From NCBI RefSeq assembly GCF_011078175.1, contig NZ_JAALCJ010000002.1:372001-436000 (forward strand): a stretch of 64,000 nucleotides of DNA, written 5' to 3'. A model generated the notes under the pieces. It worked only from the letters and a program-made list of their open reading frames with translations. It had not been told where the DNA came from and searched no databases. The position numbers and the translations under genes are program-made. This document shows, in pieces, positions 41,669-51,846 of the stretch (the stretch's first letter is position 1; every line of letters starts with the position of its first letter). The stretch is from Enterobacter cloacae. Its GTDB lineage: Bacteria > Pseudomonadota > Gammaproteobacteria > Enterobacterales > Enterobacteriaceae.

Positions 41669-43054
41669 TTACTTACGGCGCCAGGTGGTTCCCTGAGGGC
41701 CATCTTCCAGAATAATGCCCATCTCGGTCAGACGGTTACGCGCCGCATCCGCCGCCGCCCAGTCTTTCGCCTGACGCGCTTCCAGACGCGCTTTAATCAG
41801 TGCTTCAATTTCCGCCACTTCGCCGTCGTCCGCCTGCGCTCCGCTTTGCAGGAACACGTCCGGCTCCTGCTCCAGCAGGCCGAGCACGGAAGAGAGCTTA
41901 CGCAGATGAGACGCCAGTGCATTCGCCGCCGCCATATCTTCTGACTTCAGGCGATTCACCTCACGCGCCATGTCGAACAGCACGGAGTAGGCTTCCGGCG
42001 TGTTGAAGTCGTCGTTCATGACCTCAACGAAGCGGGCTTCGAACGCCTCGCCGCCTGTGGCCGGAACAGACCTGTCGGTGCCGCGTAATGCGGTATACAG
42101 ACGCTCCAGCGCAGCACGCGCCTGCTTCAGGTTCTCTTCGCTGTAGTTCAGCTGGCTGCGATAGTGACCAGACATCAGGAAGTAGCGCACGGTTTCCGCG
42201 TCGTAATACTTCAGCACGTCGCGCACGGTGAAGAAGTTACCCAGCGATTTCGACATCTTCTCGCGGTCAACCATCACCATCCCGGAGTGCATCCAGTAGT
42301 TCACGTACTCGCCGCCGTGTGCACAGGTGGACTGCGCGATTTCGTTTTCATGGTGTGGGAACATCAGGTCCGAACCGCCGCCGTGAATGTCGAAATGGTT
42401 GCCCAACTGCTTGCAGTTCATCGCTGAACATTCAATGTGCCAGCCCGGACGCCCTTCGCCCCACGGAGATGGCCAGCTCGGCTCGCCCGCTTTGGACATT
42501 TTCCACAGCACGAAGTCCATCGGATTACGCTTCACGTCAACCACGTCCACGCGCGCACCGGCCTGGAGCTGCTCCAGATCCTGGCGGGAAAGCGCACCGT
42601 AGGTTGGGTCCGTCGGCACCGAGAACATCACGTCGCCGTTGTCCGCCACATAGGCGTGGCCGCGTTCGATCAGCTTTCCGGTGAGCTCGATGATTTCATG
42701 GATGTGGTGGGTTGCGCGCGGCTCGCTGTCCGGACGCAAAATATTTAAGGCGTCAAAATCCTTGTGCATTTCAGCGATCATGCGATCCACCAGCGCGACG
42801 AAGCTTTCGCCGTTTTCATTAGCGCGCTTGATGATTTTATCGTCGATGTCGGTAATGTTGCGCACGTACTTCAGGTTATAGCCCAGGAAGCGCAGGTAGC
42901 GTGACACCACGTCGAACGCGACAAAGGTACGACCATGGCCGATATGACAGAGATCGTAAACCGTAATACCACACACGTACATGCCGACTTCCCCGGCATG
43001 GATAGGTTTAAATTCCTCTTTTTGGCGCGTCATTGTATTAAAGATTTTTAACAT
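41669..43054 (-). CDS. cysS: Cysteinyl-tRNA synthetase
   Basis: 461-residue class I synthetase charging tRNA-Cys. The zinc-binding and HIGH region is [21 protein letters not shown], further zinc ligands are in [13 protein letters not shown], and the KMSKS loop is [12 protein letters not shown]. The helical anticodon-binding domain follows (about 320 to the end), finishing [15 protein letters not shown] 43054 yields the E. coli length; the frame extends upstream to 43246 without homology. It is divergent from ppiB, as in E. coli. Confidence 0.97.
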   Translation of the reverse strand: MLKIFNTMTRQKEEFKPIHAGEVGMYVCGITVYDLCHIGHGRTFVAFDVVSRYLRFLGYNLKYVRNITDIDDKIIKRANENGESFVALVDRMIAEMHKDFDALNILRPDSEPRATHHIHEIIELTGKLIERGHAYVADNGDVMFSVPTDPTYGALSRQDLEQLQAGARVDVVDVKRNPMDFVLWKMSKAGEPSWPSPWGEGRPGWHIECSAMNCKQLGNHFDIHGGGSDLMFPHHENEIAQSTCAHGGEYVNYWMHSGMVMVDREKMSKSLGNFFTVRDVLKYYDAETVRYFLMSGHYRSQLNYSEENLKQARAALERLYTALRGTDRSVPATGGEAFEARFVEVMNDDFNTPEAYSVLFDMAREVNRLKSEDMAAANALASHLRKLSSVLGLLEQEPDVFLQSGAQADDGEVAEIEALIKARLEARQAKDWAAADAARNRLTEMGIILEDGPQGTTWRRK

Positions 43055-43229
43055 CGAAGATTCCATGTAAACACGTGTGTGGATTGTTTGTTCCTTATAA
43101 TACCCATAATTGGGAGCACGGTCAGCACACAATGCAAGGTGATCGTGTCCTGTGGTTATGCTATAACAAGCCCCTATATGTGACCCGAGCATGGGTCGAC
43201 GCACCACAATAACGGAACAGGATGCAAAA

Positions 43230-43724
43230 ATGGTTACTTTCCACACTAATCATGGCGATATCGTAATCAAAACCTTTGATGATAAAGCGCCTGAAACAGT
43301 TAAAAACTTCCTGGACTACTGCCGCGAAGGTTTCTACAACAACACTATTTTCCACCGTGTGATCAACGGCTTTATGATCCAGGGCGGCGGTTTCGAGCCT
43401 GGCATGCGCCAGAAAGAAACCAAAGAAGCGATCAAAAACGAAGCGAACAACGGCCTGAAAAACACCCGTGGTACGCTGGCAATGGCCCGTACTCAGGCGC
43501 CACACTCTGCAACCGCACAGTTCTTCATCAACGTAGCGGACAACGACTTCCTGAACTTCTCTGGCGAAAGCCTGCAAGGCTGGGGCTACTGCGTATTCGC
43601 AGAGGTGGTTGAAGGTATGGACGTGGTCGACAAGATCAAAGCCGTTTCTACTGGCCGCAGCGGTATGCACCAGGACGTTCCTAAAGAAGACGTTGTAATT
43701 ACAAGCGTGACCGTCAGCGAGTAA
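43230..43724 (+). CDS. ppiB: Cytoplasmic peptidyl-prolyl cis-trans isomerase B
   Basis: 164-residue cyclophilin catalysing proline isomerisation in the cytoplasm; no signal peptide, in contrast to PpiA. The active site is visible as [19 protein letters not shown] (arginine and glutamine of the cyclophilin signature), with [16 protein letters not shown] and [18 protein letters not shown] downstream. ATG 43230 follows CAGGATGCAAAA; the in-frame start at 43191 is less likely. It is 3 bp upstream of lpxH and probably co-transcribed with it. Confidence 0.97.
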   Translation: MVTFHTNHGDIVIKTFDDKAPETVKNFLDYCREGFYNNTIFHRVINGFMIQGGGFEPGMRQKETKEAIKNEANNGLKNTRGTLAMARTQAPHSATAQFFINVADNDFLNFSGESLQGWGYCVFAEVVEGMDVVDKIKAVSTGRSGMHQDVPKEDVVITSVTVSE

Positions 43725-43727
43725 TTC

Positions 43728-44450
43728 GTGGCGACACTCTTTATTGCGGATCTGCATCTGCAAACAGAAGAACCGGCGATAACCGCCGGTTTTCTGCGTT
43801 TTTTACGCGGTGAAGCGAAAAGCGCCGATGCGCTGTACATTCTGGGCGACCTGTTTGAGGCCTGGATTGGCGACGACGACCCGAACCCGCTGCACCGTGA
43901 AATGGCAGCCGCCATTCACGCGCTGGTGGATTCCGGCGTCCCCTGCTATTTCATTCACGGCAACCGTGATTTCCTGATCGGCCAGCGCTACGCCCGCGAG
44001 AGCGGCATGACGTTGCTGCCGGAAGAGCAGGTGCTCGATCTCTACGGTCGCAAGGTGCTGATCATGCACGGCGACACGCTCTGTACCGACGATACTGGCT
44101 ATCTGGCGTTTCGCGCCAAAGTCCACACCCCGTGGATCCAGAAAGTGTTCCTCGCCCTGCCGCTGTTTTTCCGCAACCGCATCGCCGCCAGAATGCGTGC
44201 AGGCAGCAAGGCCGCCAACAGCAGCAAATCGATGACCATTATGGACGTCAACCCGCAGGCAGTGGTGAAGGTGATGGAGAAGCATCGCGTTCAGTGGCTG
44301 ATCCACGGCCATACCCATCGCCCGGACGTGCACTCCCTTATCGCCAACGGCGGGCCCGCCCATCGCGTGGTTTTAGGCGCCTGGCACAGCGAAGGATCGA
44401 TGGTCAAAGTCACGCCGGAAGGCGTTGAACTGATCGCCTTCCCGTTTTAA
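43728..44450 (+). CDS. lpxH: UDP-2,3-diacylglucosamine pyrophosphatase LpxH
   Basis: 240-residue calcineurin-like phosphoesterase of lipid A synthesis, hydrolysing UDP-2,3-diacylglucosamine to lipid X at the inner-membrane surface. Metal motifs are [27 protein letters not shown] and [13 protein letters not shown]. The start is GTG 43728, three bases after the ppiB stop and giving the canonical [12 protein letters not shown]-terminus. The C-terminus [15 protein letters not shown] matches the family. It precedes purEK as in E. coli. Confidence 0.97.
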   Translation: MATLFIADLHLQTEEPAITAGFLRFLRGEAKSADALYILGDLFEAWIGDDDPNPLHREMAAAIHALVDSGVPCYFIHGNRDFLIGQRYARESGMTLLPEEQVLDLYGRKVLIMHGDTLCTDDTGYLAFRAKVHTPWIQKVFLALPLFFRNRIAARMRAGSKAANSSKSMTIMDVNPQAVVKVMEKHRVQWLIHGHTHRPDVHSLIANGGPAHRVVLGAWHSEGSMVKVTPEGVELIAFPF

Positions 44451-44482
44451 CGCCTCCCCGCCTTTTCGCCCATTTCCCAACC

Positions 44483-44498
44483 ACGCAACCGTTTTCCT
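44483..44498. promoter_or_regulatory. PurR operator of purEK
   Basis: ACGCAACCGTTTTCCT matches the PurR consensus ACGCAAACGTTTTCNT at all but one position and lies 72 bp before the purE ATG, the known arrangement in E. coli. Confidence 0.88.
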
Positions 44499-44569
44499 TG
44501 CCGGTATTACATGCTATTCTCTGTGCCCTCGAAAGCAGTGTGTTCCGCACCACAGGAGTTTTAAGACGC

Positions 44570-45079
44570 ATGTCTTCCCGCAATAATCCGGCGCGTGTCG
44601 CCATCGTGATGGGGTCCAAAAGCGACTGGGCTACCATGCAGTTCGCCGCCGAAATCTTTGACATCCTGAATGTTCCGCACCACGTTGAAGTGGTTTCCGC
44701 GCACCGCACGCCGGACAAACTGTTCAGCTTCGCCGAAAGCGCAGAAGAAAATGGTTACGAGGTGATCGTTGCCGGTGCGGGCGGCGCAGCACATCTGCCG
44801 GGCATGATTGCCGCCAAAACGCTGGTGCCAGTTTTGGGCGTCCCCGTGCAAAGCGCCGCGTTAAGCGGGGTGGATAGCCTTTACTCCATCGTCCAGATGC
44901 CGCGCGGTATTCCCGTCGGTACGCTGGCGATTGGTAAAGCGGGGGCTGCAAATGCCGCCCTGCTGGCCGCGCAGATCCTGGCGACGCACGATAAAGACTT
45001 ACATCAGCGTCTGACGGAGTGGCGTAAAGCCCAGACCGACGAGGTGCTGGATAACCCGGATCCGCGAGGTGCAGCATGA
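44570..45079 (+). CDS. purE: N5-carboxyaminoimidazole ribonucleotide mutase
   Basis: 169-residue enzyme converting N5-CAIR to CAIR in purine synthesis. The nucleotide loop [14 protein letters not shown], the SAHRTPD segment and [16 protein letters not shown] are signature segments with the catalytic serine and histidine. ATG 44570 follows AGGAGTTTTAAGACGC. The 3' end overlaps purK by 4 bp (ATGA), so the pair is translationally coupled. Repression by PurR is expected from the upstream operator. Confidence 0.97.
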   Translation: MSSRNNPARVAIVMGSKSDWATMQFAAEIFDILNVPHHVEVVSAHRTPDKLFSFAESAEENGYEVIVAGAGGAAHLPGMIAAKTLVPVLGVPVQSAALSGVDSLYSIVQMPRGIPVGTLAIGKAGAANAALLAAQILATHDKDLHQRLTEWRKAQTDEVLDNPDPRGAA

Positions 45080-46143
45080 AGCAGGTTTGCGTGCTTGGTA
45101 ATGGTCAGCTTGGCCGCATGCTACGTCAGGCCGGTGAGCCGCTGGGTATTGCCGTCTGGCCCGTCGGACTCGATGCCGAGCCGGAAGCCGTGCCGTTCCA
45201 CCAGAGCGTGATCACCGCCGAAATTGAACGTTGGCCGGAAACTGCCCTGACCCGCGAGCTGGCGCGCCATAACGCCTTTGTGAACCGCGACGTATTCCCG
45301 GTCATTGCCGACCGCCTCACGCAGAAGCAGCTGTTTGATAAGCTTGGGCTGGCGACCGCGCCGTGGCAATTGCTCTCTGATAAAAGCGAGTGGGATGACG
45401 TGTTCGCGATGCTGGGCGAACTGGCGATCGTAAAGCGTCGCGTCGGCGGCTATGACGGTCGCGGGCAGTGGCGTCTGCGGGCGAACGACACCGCCGAACT
45501 GCCGGAGGACTGTTACGGCGAGTGCATCGTTGAGCAGGGCATTAACTTCAGCGGTGAAGTGTCGCTGGTGGGCGCACGCGCGCACGATGGCCGCACGGTG
45601 TTTTACCCCCTGACGCATAACCTGCATCAGGACGGCATTCTGCGCACCAGCGTCGCCTTCCCGCAGGCCAATGCTGACCAGCAGGCGCAGGCGGAAGAGA
45701 TGCTCTCTGCCATTATGCACGAACTGGGTTATGTGGGCGTGATGGCGATGGAGTGTTTCGTCACGCCGTCGGGTCTGCTGATCAACGAACTTGCGCCGCG
45801 CGTGCACAACAGCGGCCACTGGACGCAAAACGGCGCCTCCATCAGCCAGTTCGAGCTGCACCTGCGCGCCATCACCGATCTGCCGCTGCCGCAGCCGGTG
45901 GTGAACAGCCCGTCGGTGATGATCAACCTGATCGGCACCGATCTGAACTACAACTGGCTGAAGCTGCCGCTGGTGCACCTGCACTGGTACGACAAAGAGG
46001 TGCGTCCGGGGCGTAAGGTCGGCCACCTGAACCTGAACGATACCGACACGGACCGCCTGAGCGCTACGCTGGAAGCGATTGTTCCCCTGCTGCCGCCAGA
46101 ATACGCGAGCGGCATTGTCTGGGCGCAGTCAAAACTGAAGTAA
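45076..46143 (+). CDS. purK: N5-carboxyaminoimidazole ribonucleotide synthase
   Basis: 355-residue ATP-grasp enzyme making N5-CAIR from AIR, bicarbonate and ATP. The N-terminal [13 protein letters not shown] nucleotide-binding fold, ATP-grasp segments [16 protein letters not shown] and [31 protein letters not shown] (metal-binding glutamate and asparagine) are all present. It overlaps purE at ATGA and ends 84 bp before mnmH. Intact and of E. coli length. Confidence 0.97.
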   Translation: MKQVCVLGNGQLGRMLRQAGEPLGIAVWPVGLDAEPEAVPFHQSVITAEIERWPETALTRELARHNAFVNRDVFPVIADRLTQKQLFDKLGLATAPWQLLSDKSEWDDVFAMLGELAIVKRRVGGYDGRGQWRLRANDTAELPEDCYGECIVEQGINFSGEVSLVGARAHDGRTVFYPLTHNLHQDGILRTSVAFPQANADQQAQAEEMLSAIMHELGYVGVMAMECFVTPSGLLINELAPRVHNSGHWTQNGASISQFELHLRAITDLPLPQPVVNSPSVMINLIGTDLNYNWLKLPLVHLHWYDKEVRPGRKVGHLNLNDTDTDRLSATLEAIVPLLPPEYASGIVWAQSKLK

Positions 46144-46227
46144 GTATCCCCCGCCGGGGAGTTGACCTTCCCCTTCCCCGGCGTACAATCCCCGCCCATT
46201 GCTGCTCAGTTTTCTTCTGGAATCACC

Positions 46228-47298
46228 ATGAACGATGGAACGGACTATCGCGCGATCCTCGCGTCCGATACCCCTTTAATCGACGTTCGCGCGCCGATCG
46301 AATTTGCCCAGGGTGCGATGCCCGCCGCACTCAACCTGCCCTTAATGAACGACGACGAGCGTGCCGCCGTTGGCACCTGCTATAAACGCCAGGGTCCGGA
46401 CGCCGCGCTGGCGCTCGGCCATAGCCTGGTTAACGGCGAGACGCGAGAGGCGCGCATCAAAGCCTGGCGGGAAGCCTGCCTTAACCATCCTGATGGCTAC
46501 CTTTGCTGCGCGCGGGGCGGCCAGCGCTCACACATCTCCCAGGCCTGGCTGAAAGAGGCGGGCGTCGATTACCCGCTGATCCGCGGCGGCTATAAGGCCC
46601 TGCGCCAGACGGCGATTCAGGTGACCATTGAGCAGTCACAAAAACCGATGGTGCTTATCGGCGGCTGCACCGGAAACGGTAAAACGCTGCTGGTGAAGCA
46701 GCATGCGCAGGGCATTGATCTGGAAGGGCTGGCGCACCATCGCGGCTCGTCGTTTGGTCGAACGCTCACCCCGCAGCTTTCTCAGGCGAGCTTCGAGAAT
46801 CACCTTGCGGTTGAGCTATTGAAAAAAGACGCCGCGCGCTGGGTGCTTGAAGACGAGGGCCGGATGATTGGCTCTAACCACCTGCCGGAGTGCCTGCGCG
46901 ACCGCATGATTGACGCCCCTGTCGTTGTCGTCGAAGACCCCTTTGAAGTCCGCCTTGAGCGCCTGCGCGAAGAATATTTCGACCATATGTGGGCCGATTT
47001 TTCTGCTGCCTACGGCGAGGAAGTGGGCTGGAAAGCGTATAGCGAATATCTGCATCACGGCCTGTACGCCATTCGTCGCCGTCTGGGGCTACAACGCTTC
47101 GCGGAATTTACCGCCCTGCTGGATGACGCGCTTGTCGAGCAACAGCGTACTGGCAGCACTGACGCGCACTTCAGCTGGCTTGTGCCGCTGCTTAAGGACT
47201 ATTACGACCCGATGTACGGCTATCAGCTGGAGAAGAAAGCGGAGAAGATTGTTTTTCGCGGGACGTTCACAGAAATTGCCGAGTGGCTTGATCGCTGA
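46228..47298 (+). CDS. mnmH: tRNA 2-selenouridine synthase MnmH (SelU/YbbB)
   Basis: 356-residue two-domain enzyme that replaces sulfur by selenium at the wobble 2-thiouridine of certain tRNAs, via a geranylated intermediate, using selenophosphate. The N-terminal rhodanese domain (about 10-125) has the catalytic cysteine in [11 protein letters not shown] (C94), and the C-terminal domain begins with a P-loop GGCTGNGKT (145-153). Its presence implies selenophosphate synthetase elsewhere in the genome. ATG 46228 is 27 bp after an alternative frame start region; the longer frame to 46162 lacks homology. A clear terminator follows. Confidence 0.96.
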   Translation: MNDGTDYRAILASDTPLIDVRAPIEFAQGAMPAALNLPLMNDDERAAVGTCYKRQGPDAALALGHSLVNGETREARIKAWREACLNHPDGYLCCARGGQRSHISQAWLKEAGVDYPLIRGGYKALRQTAIQVTIEQSQKPMVLIGGCTGNGKTLLVKQHAQGIDLEGLAHHRGSSFGRTLTPQLSQASFENHLAVELLKKDAARWVLEDEGRMIGSNHLPECLRDRMIDAPVVVVEDPFEVRLERLREEYFDHMWADFSAAYGEEVGWKAYSEYLHHGLYAIRRRLGLQRFAEFTALLDDALVEQQRTGSTDAHFSWLVPLLKDYYDPMYGYQLEKKAEKIVFRGTFTEIAEWLDR

Positions 47299-47324
47299 AA
47301 AAAGCCGGGTGGCGAGGTAAAAGC

Positions 47325-47351
47325 AAAACGGCAACCTGGGTTGCCGTTTTT
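47325..47351 (+). terminator. Intrinsic terminator after mnmH
   Basis: Stem ACGGCAAC/GTTGCCGT with loop CTGG, flanked by AAAA and followed by TTTTT. It is part of a composite module repeated at 62724-62764. Confidence 0.9.
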
Positions 47352-47360
47352 AATGTTTTT

Positions 47361-47408
47361 TCCCTCTCCACGTGGGAGAGGGTCAGGGTGAGGGCATCAG
47401 GCCGCACC
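47361..47408. repeat. Dispersed palindromic repeat with GCATCAGGCCGCACC edge
   Basis: CCCTCTCCACGTGGGAGAGGG, then GGTGAGGGCATCAGGCCGCA, placed between the mnmH terminator and the porin stop. Nearly the same sequence is found at 62773-62820. Confidence 0.85.
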
Positions 47409-47420
47409 CTACATGACAAC

Positions 47421-48566
47421 TTAGAAGTCGTAACGCAGACGCACCAGGTTCATGTCGCCCAGGTTGTCGGTGCTGGAGGTGAACACATGTTCGTAATCCA
47501 CGCGGAAACCGTAATCCAGCTGGAAGCTGATACCCACACCGTTGTCGATGCGCTGGTAGTTACGGCCATTCACGTACTCAATACGGTCGCCCATGAAGTA
47601 AGGCTGGATGGATTTCACCGCATACTGACCAACCGGGAACGTGTAACCCGCAAAGTATTCAATACCCCATGCATCACCGGCGAAGTAGTCGTTAACGGAC
47701 ACTTTTTTGGTGGTCAGGAAGTTCTGATACCAGCCGCCGCCCGCGGAGAAGGTCCAGTTATCCGGGGTCCAGCTCAGGGCGGTACCAAGGATGTTCTGGT
47801 CGTAAGATTTGCTGTCGCCGTTGTCCGGGTTACGCATGTCGGCGCGGGTGTAGTTCCACGCTGCGCCCCAGGTCAGATCGGTGGTCAGGTGGTAATCGAT
47901 ACCCAGCGAGCCGCCGCCTTTACGCTTGTAGCGCAGGCCGTTGCCCGGCAGGTATTCGCTGTCTTCAAACAGGTAAGAGGCATAGATATCCGCATCGCCC
48001 ACGGTTTTCTTGTACTTCAGCATCTGGCGTGAACGGTAAGAGCCGTCGTAGTCGCCGTTGATCCCGTTACCCGGTGCCTGGCCGATCATGTCGTAGTCCC
48101 AGATATCGGTTTTCGCGCCCACTACATCATAGTACACGCTGTTCTGCTGGCCGAAGGTCAGCGTACCCCAGGTGTCGCTCTTCAGGCCGGTGTAGAGCAT
48201 ACGACGTGAGGTGTCGTGCGCGCCGTCGGCGTAGTGGTTATCCCAGTTAAACTGCGCCGGAATATTCACACCCAGCTCGTAGTAAGTGATCCAGCTGATG
48301 TCATCGAACAGGTAGTAGTCTGCCGCGAAACGGAAGCGGGTACCGCCGTCAAAGCCGTTACGCTTGTAGCCGTTTTTGCCGTCATCGCCGGTCATGTTCT
48401 GGAACTGAGGACGGATGCTGCCGCCAACGGTGAAGTTCAGACGGCTCAGCGGGTTACCCGCCTGGGGATCCTGTTTCAGAAGGGTGATTTCCGCCTGAGA
48501 TGCGAAAGAAGCCAATGCCACTGCTGCGCCGATCGTTGTCGCCAGCGCTGTTTTTCTTATAGTCAT
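47421..48566 (-). CDS. Outer-membrane porin (Gram-negative general porin family)
   Basis: 381-residue outer-membrane barrel. The signal peptide is about 25 residues (ending ASFASQA). The barrel begins LNFTVGGSIRPQFQ and ends with the alternating aromatic C-terminal strand MNLVRLRYDF, the BAM recognition end. Segments such as MLYTGLKSDTWGTLTFGQQNSVYYDVVG mark it as a general-porin relative rather than OmpG or KdgM. It is a single-gene unit in the place where E. coli K-12 has rhsD and allantoin genes. The transported solute is unknown. Confidence 0.88.
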   Translation of the reverse strand: MTIRKTALATTIGAAVALASFASQAEITLLKQDPQAGNPLSRLNFTVGGSIRPQFQNMTGDDGKNGYKRNGFDGGTRFRFAADYYLFDDISWITYYELGVNIPAQFNWDNHYADGAHDTSRRMLYTGLKSDTWGTLTFGQQNSVYYDVVGAKTDIWDYDMIGQAPGNGINGDYDGSYRSRQMLKYKKTVGDADIYASYLFEDSEYLPGNGLRYKRKGGGSLGIDYHLTTDLTWGAAWNYTRADMRNPDNGDSKSYDQNILGTALSWTPDNWTFSAGGGWYQNFLTTKKVSVNDYFAGDAWGIEYFAGYTFPVGQYAVKSIQPYFMGDRIEYVNGRNYQRIDNGVGISFQLDYGFRVDYEHVFTSSTDNLGDMNLVRLRYDF

Positions 48567-48748
48567 TCTTTTTCCTTGATAGACACGCTGCTAAATATTT
48601 AGCTGGTGAATATTAACCGGAAAAATTCTGGCTGTGTGGGCGGGTTTTTAATGTTTTGTGCTACTAAATGCAGGGGCATTAACGATTTGTGCCGTTAAGC
48701 GATGACACACCAGCAGAAATGCCGGTGCGTCATCATCACGTCAGTAAA

Positions 48749-51163
48749 CTAGCTGACAAACTGGCGGAACAGCGCTTTACCTTTCAACAGCCGGGTGCCG
48801 AGCCAGCCGCCGCACAGGGATAGCAGCACGGCGCCGCAGACGGGCAACGTTAACCACAGCCGCCAGTCAGGCTCCCACGGGAAGTCGAAGACTTTAGACT
48901 GGAGTACCGCCAGCGCGGTTTCTGCCCCGATGGCCGCCACAAGGCCCGCCACCAGTCCGAGCAGGGCAAATTCGCTCCACAGCGTAGCGCGCAGCAGCCG
49001 TTTACTGGCACCCAGCGTGCGGTAGACCACCAGCTCCTGATGTCGCTGCCGCATACCGACCTGCACCTGCGCCAGCAGCAACAATATGCCGCAGATCGTC
49101 ACCAGTACCACCATCACCTCCAGCGCGCGGCTCACCTGCTCCAGCACCTGTCCCACCTGTTTAAGGATCGCGCCAATATCCAGCAGGCTCACCGTCGGGA
49201 ACTCCCGGTTAAGCTGCGTCAGCATGCCGTTGCCGTTTTCCCAGCGGAAGCTGGTCAGCCAGCTCTGGGGCTGTCCGTCCAGCGCGCCCGGCGGGAAGAT
49301 GAAGAAGAAGTTTGGCCGCAGGCTTTCCCAGTCCACCTTGCGCAGGCTGGTCACCCTGGCGCTGAAATCCTGCGTGTCGCCGGTAAAGGTCACGCTGTCC
49401 CCCAGGTCCACGTTCAGGCGCTTCGCCAGCCCCTCCTCCATCGACACTTCCCCCGCTTTCGGCGGCCAGGTGCCGGCGACGATCGGATTATGGTCTGGAC
49501 GCTTCTCCTGCCAGGTCAGGTTCAGCTCACGGTTGAGCGATTCATCCTTATTCCCCTCCGTCGACTGGCCGTTGATCTGTGTCAGGCGGGCACGCACGAT
49601 CGGATAGAACGACTCGGGAATGATGTGATGCTCGGATAGGAAGCCCTTCAGCGGCGTCACCTGCTCCGGCGCGATGTTGATCAGGAAATAGTTCGGGCTT
49701 TCCGGCGGAAGCTGCTGCTGCCAGCGATCCAGCAGATCCCCGCGCAGCACCAGCAGGAGCGCCAGCAGCATAAACGACAGAGAAAACGCCGAAAGCTGGC
49801 TGAGCGTGGACCACGGCTGATGCAGCAGTCGGTTAACCGCTAACCGTATGGGGAGTGATTTAACGGTCAGCTTTTTCAGGACATTAAGCAGTATCCAGCC
49901 CACTACGCCGCACAGCAGCGCCAGCACCACCGCGCCCGCCAGCACCGCCCACAGCAGCGTACTGCCGCCCATTAGCCAGACCAGCAGTCCGACCGCCACT
50001 GCAATAATCACCGGCAGGTAGAACTTCATTGGCCAGACGTTGGCCACCACGTCGTGGCGCAGCACGCGCAGCGGCTGGGTGGCGAGCAGCAGCCGGTACG
50101 GGCGTAAACCCACCAGCAGGGAGATCGTGGTCATCGCGCCAATGGCCCACAGCCACGGCCAGAGGCTGGCAGGCGGCAGCGCGGCGGGCAGGACCGATTT
50201 AAGCAACACCATCAACAGCTTTTCAAACAGCACCCCTATCGCCCCGCCGGTGATGGCCGAGAGCGCCAGCACCATCAGCCACTGGCCGACAATCAGCTTG
50301 CGCAGCTGTGCCCGACCCGCACCGAGGGTTTTGAGGATCGCCACCAGATCGTAACGGCTGCGGCAGTAGTGCCCCATCGCCACGGCAACCGCTGCAATGG
50401 CAAGCAGCAGGGTTAACAGCGCCGACAGCAGCAGGAACTGCTGGGAGCGCTCGAGGGATTTGCCGAGCGCCCCGTCATCCTGCTCCAGCCCGTACCAGCG
50501 GTGTTCAGGCTTGAGCTGCGGCAGAAGCCATTTTTCATACGCCTCCAGCTGCGCTGGCGTACCGCCAAACTTATAGCGCCAGGTGACACGGCTTCCGGGC
50601 TGGACGGCGTTGGTTTTCGCCACATCAGCGGTGTTCACCAGCAGGCGCGGCGCAAGCTGGAACGGATTAAATCCGGCGTCGGGCTCCTGCACCACTTCCC
50701 CGGCAATTTTCAGTGTGGCGTCGCCGACATCGATGCTATCGCCGGGTTTCAGGTTCAGAAGCGCCATCAAACGCGATGCCAGCAGCACCGTGCCGGGCGT
50801 CGGTTTTAGCCCCGGCGGGCTGGTTTGTAAATCGCCGTACATCGGGTAGATGTCATCCACGGCTTTTACGCTGGCAAGCTGCGGCGTGTCGCCCGCAAAG
50901 GTCATGGTCTGAAAGGTAATCTGCTCCCCTACCTTCAGCCCCTCTTTGCGCGCTTCCTCAATCCAGCCCGGCGGCACGGGGCGAGAACTTTGCAGAGCCC
51001 GGTCCCCGGCCATAAATTCCCGACTCTGCTGGCTAAGCCCTTTCTCCATACGATCGCTGACGCTGCCGAGCGCCAGCACGCAGGCCACCGCCAGGCTCAA
51101 CGCCAGCCAGACAATCAGCAGCGAGGGCGAGCGCCATTCGCGCCAGAACCAGCGGGTAATCAT
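48749..51163 (-). CDS. ybbP: ABC transporter permease YbbP (MacB/FtsX type)
   Basis: 804-residue inner-membrane protein with one N-terminal span, a large periplasmic domain, and two groups of FtsX-like spans (about 250-480 and 690-800). Segments include LLLSALLTLLLAIAAVAVAMGHYCRSRYDLVAILKTLGAG and MRQRHQELVVYRTLGASKRLL. It partners the ATPase YbbA, whose gene overlaps it by 4 bp upstream. The pair is thought to act in envelope lipid or peptide transport, and its genes neighbour the esterase TesA. Function unproven. Confidence 0.94.
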   Translation of the reverse strand: MITRWFWREWRSPSLLIVWLALSLAVACVLALGSVSDRMEKGLSQQSREFMAGDRALQSSRPVPPGWIEEARKEGLKVGEQITFQTMTFAGDTPQLASVKAVDDIYPMYGDLQTSPPGLKPTPGTVLLASRLMALLNLKPGDSIDVGDATLKIAGEVVQEPDAGFNPFQLAPRLLVNTADVAKTNAVQPGSRVTWRYKFGGTPAQLEAYEKWLLPQLKPEHRWYGLEQDDGALGKSLERSQQFLLLSALLTLLLAIAAVAVAMGHYCRSRYDLVAILKTLGAGRAQLRKLIVGQWLMVLALSAITGGAIGVLFEKLLMVLLKSVLPAALPPASLWPWLWAIGAMTTISLLVGLRPYRLLLATQPLRVLRHDVVANVWPMKFYLPVIIAVAVGLLVWLMGGSTLLWAVLAGAVVLALLCGVVGWILLNVLKKLTVKSLPIRLAVNRLLHQPWSTLSQLSAFSLSFMLLALLLVLRGDLLDRWQQQLPPESPNYFLINIAPEQVTPLKGFLSEHHIIPESFYPIVRARLTQINGQSTEGNKDESLNRELNLTWQEKRPDHNPIVAGTWPPKAGEVSMEEGLAKRLNVDLGDSVTFTGDTQDFSARVTSLRKVDWESLRPNFFFIFPPGALDGQPQSWLTSFRWENGNGMLTQLNREFPTVSLLDIGAILKQVGQVLEQVSRALEVMVVLVTICGILLLLAQVQVGMRQRHQELVVYRTLGASKRLLRATLWSEFALLGLVAGLVAAIGAETALAVLQSKVFDFPWEPDWRLWLTLPVCGAVLLSLCGGWLGTRLLKGKALFRQFVS

Positions 51164-51846
51164 GCTTCCTCCTGAAGAATACCGTTCACCAGCCGCAGGC
51201 GACGGTCGCAGCGGGCGGCCAGCTGCGGGTCGTGGGTGACCAGAATCAGCGTGGTCCCGTGCTCGCGGTTGAGGGAAAACAGCAGATCGGCAATTTTATC
51301 TCCGGTTTTACGATCGAGGTTGCCCGTTGGCTCATCGGCAAACAGCACTTCCGGGCGTCCGTTAAACGCCCGGGCCAGCGCCACGCGCTGCTGCTCACCA
51401 CCGGAAAGCTGCGCCGGCAGGTGATCGAGGCGTTTTCCCAGCCCCAGCTGTTCCAGTAAGGCCTTCGCGTGATCGCGGCTTTCACGGGTATTTTCACCGC
51501 GCAACAGGCCGGGCAACTCAACGTTTTCCAGCGCGTTCAGCGTCGGGATCAGCATGAAGGACTGAAAGACAAACCCGATATGCCGGGCACGCAGCGCGGC
51601 GCGGGCCTCTTCATCAAGCGCGTGGAGGGGCTGGCCGACCAGGTTCACTTCTCCACTACTGCCATCGTCCAGACCGGCGAGAATGGCCAGCAGCGTGGAC
51701 TTACCGGAGCCGGATTCACCAATCAGGGCGATGGTTTCGGCACGTTTGACAACGAGTTCAACTCCGGTGAGGATGGAAAGCTCGTGTTCTCCCTGACCGA
51801 CGGACTTCTTAAGACGATGAACTTCAACACTGTTTTCCGCTGGCAT
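51160..51846 (-). CDS. ybbA: ABC transporter ATP-binding protein YbbA
   Basis: 228-residue ATPase of the LolD/MacB family. Walker A is GESGSGKST, the signature is LSGGEQQRVALARA, Walker B is VLFADEPTGNLD and the switch histidine is in LVTHD. It pairs with YbbP. Its ATG at 51846 lies inside the first 30 bp of the divergently transcribed tesA, so the two coding regions overlap at their 5' ends, as in E. coli. Promoters must therefore lie within the opposite gene. Confidence 0.96.
   Translation of the reverse strand: MPAENSVEVHRLKKSVGQGEHELSILTGVELVVKRAETIALIGESGSGKSTLLAILAGLDDGSSGEVNLVGQPLHALDEEARAALRARHIGFVFQSFMLIPTLNALENVELPGLLRGENTRESRDHAKALLEQLGLGKRLDHLPAQLSGGEQQRVALARAFNGRPEVLFADEPTGNLDRKTGDKIADLLFSLNREHGTTLILVTHDPQLAARCDRRLRLVNGILQEEA

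Noticed and set aside
51469..51816. N-terminal extension of TesA by 116 residues
   Set aside because: It is antisense to ybbA and would bury the signal peptide; the start at 51817 matches E. coli TesA.
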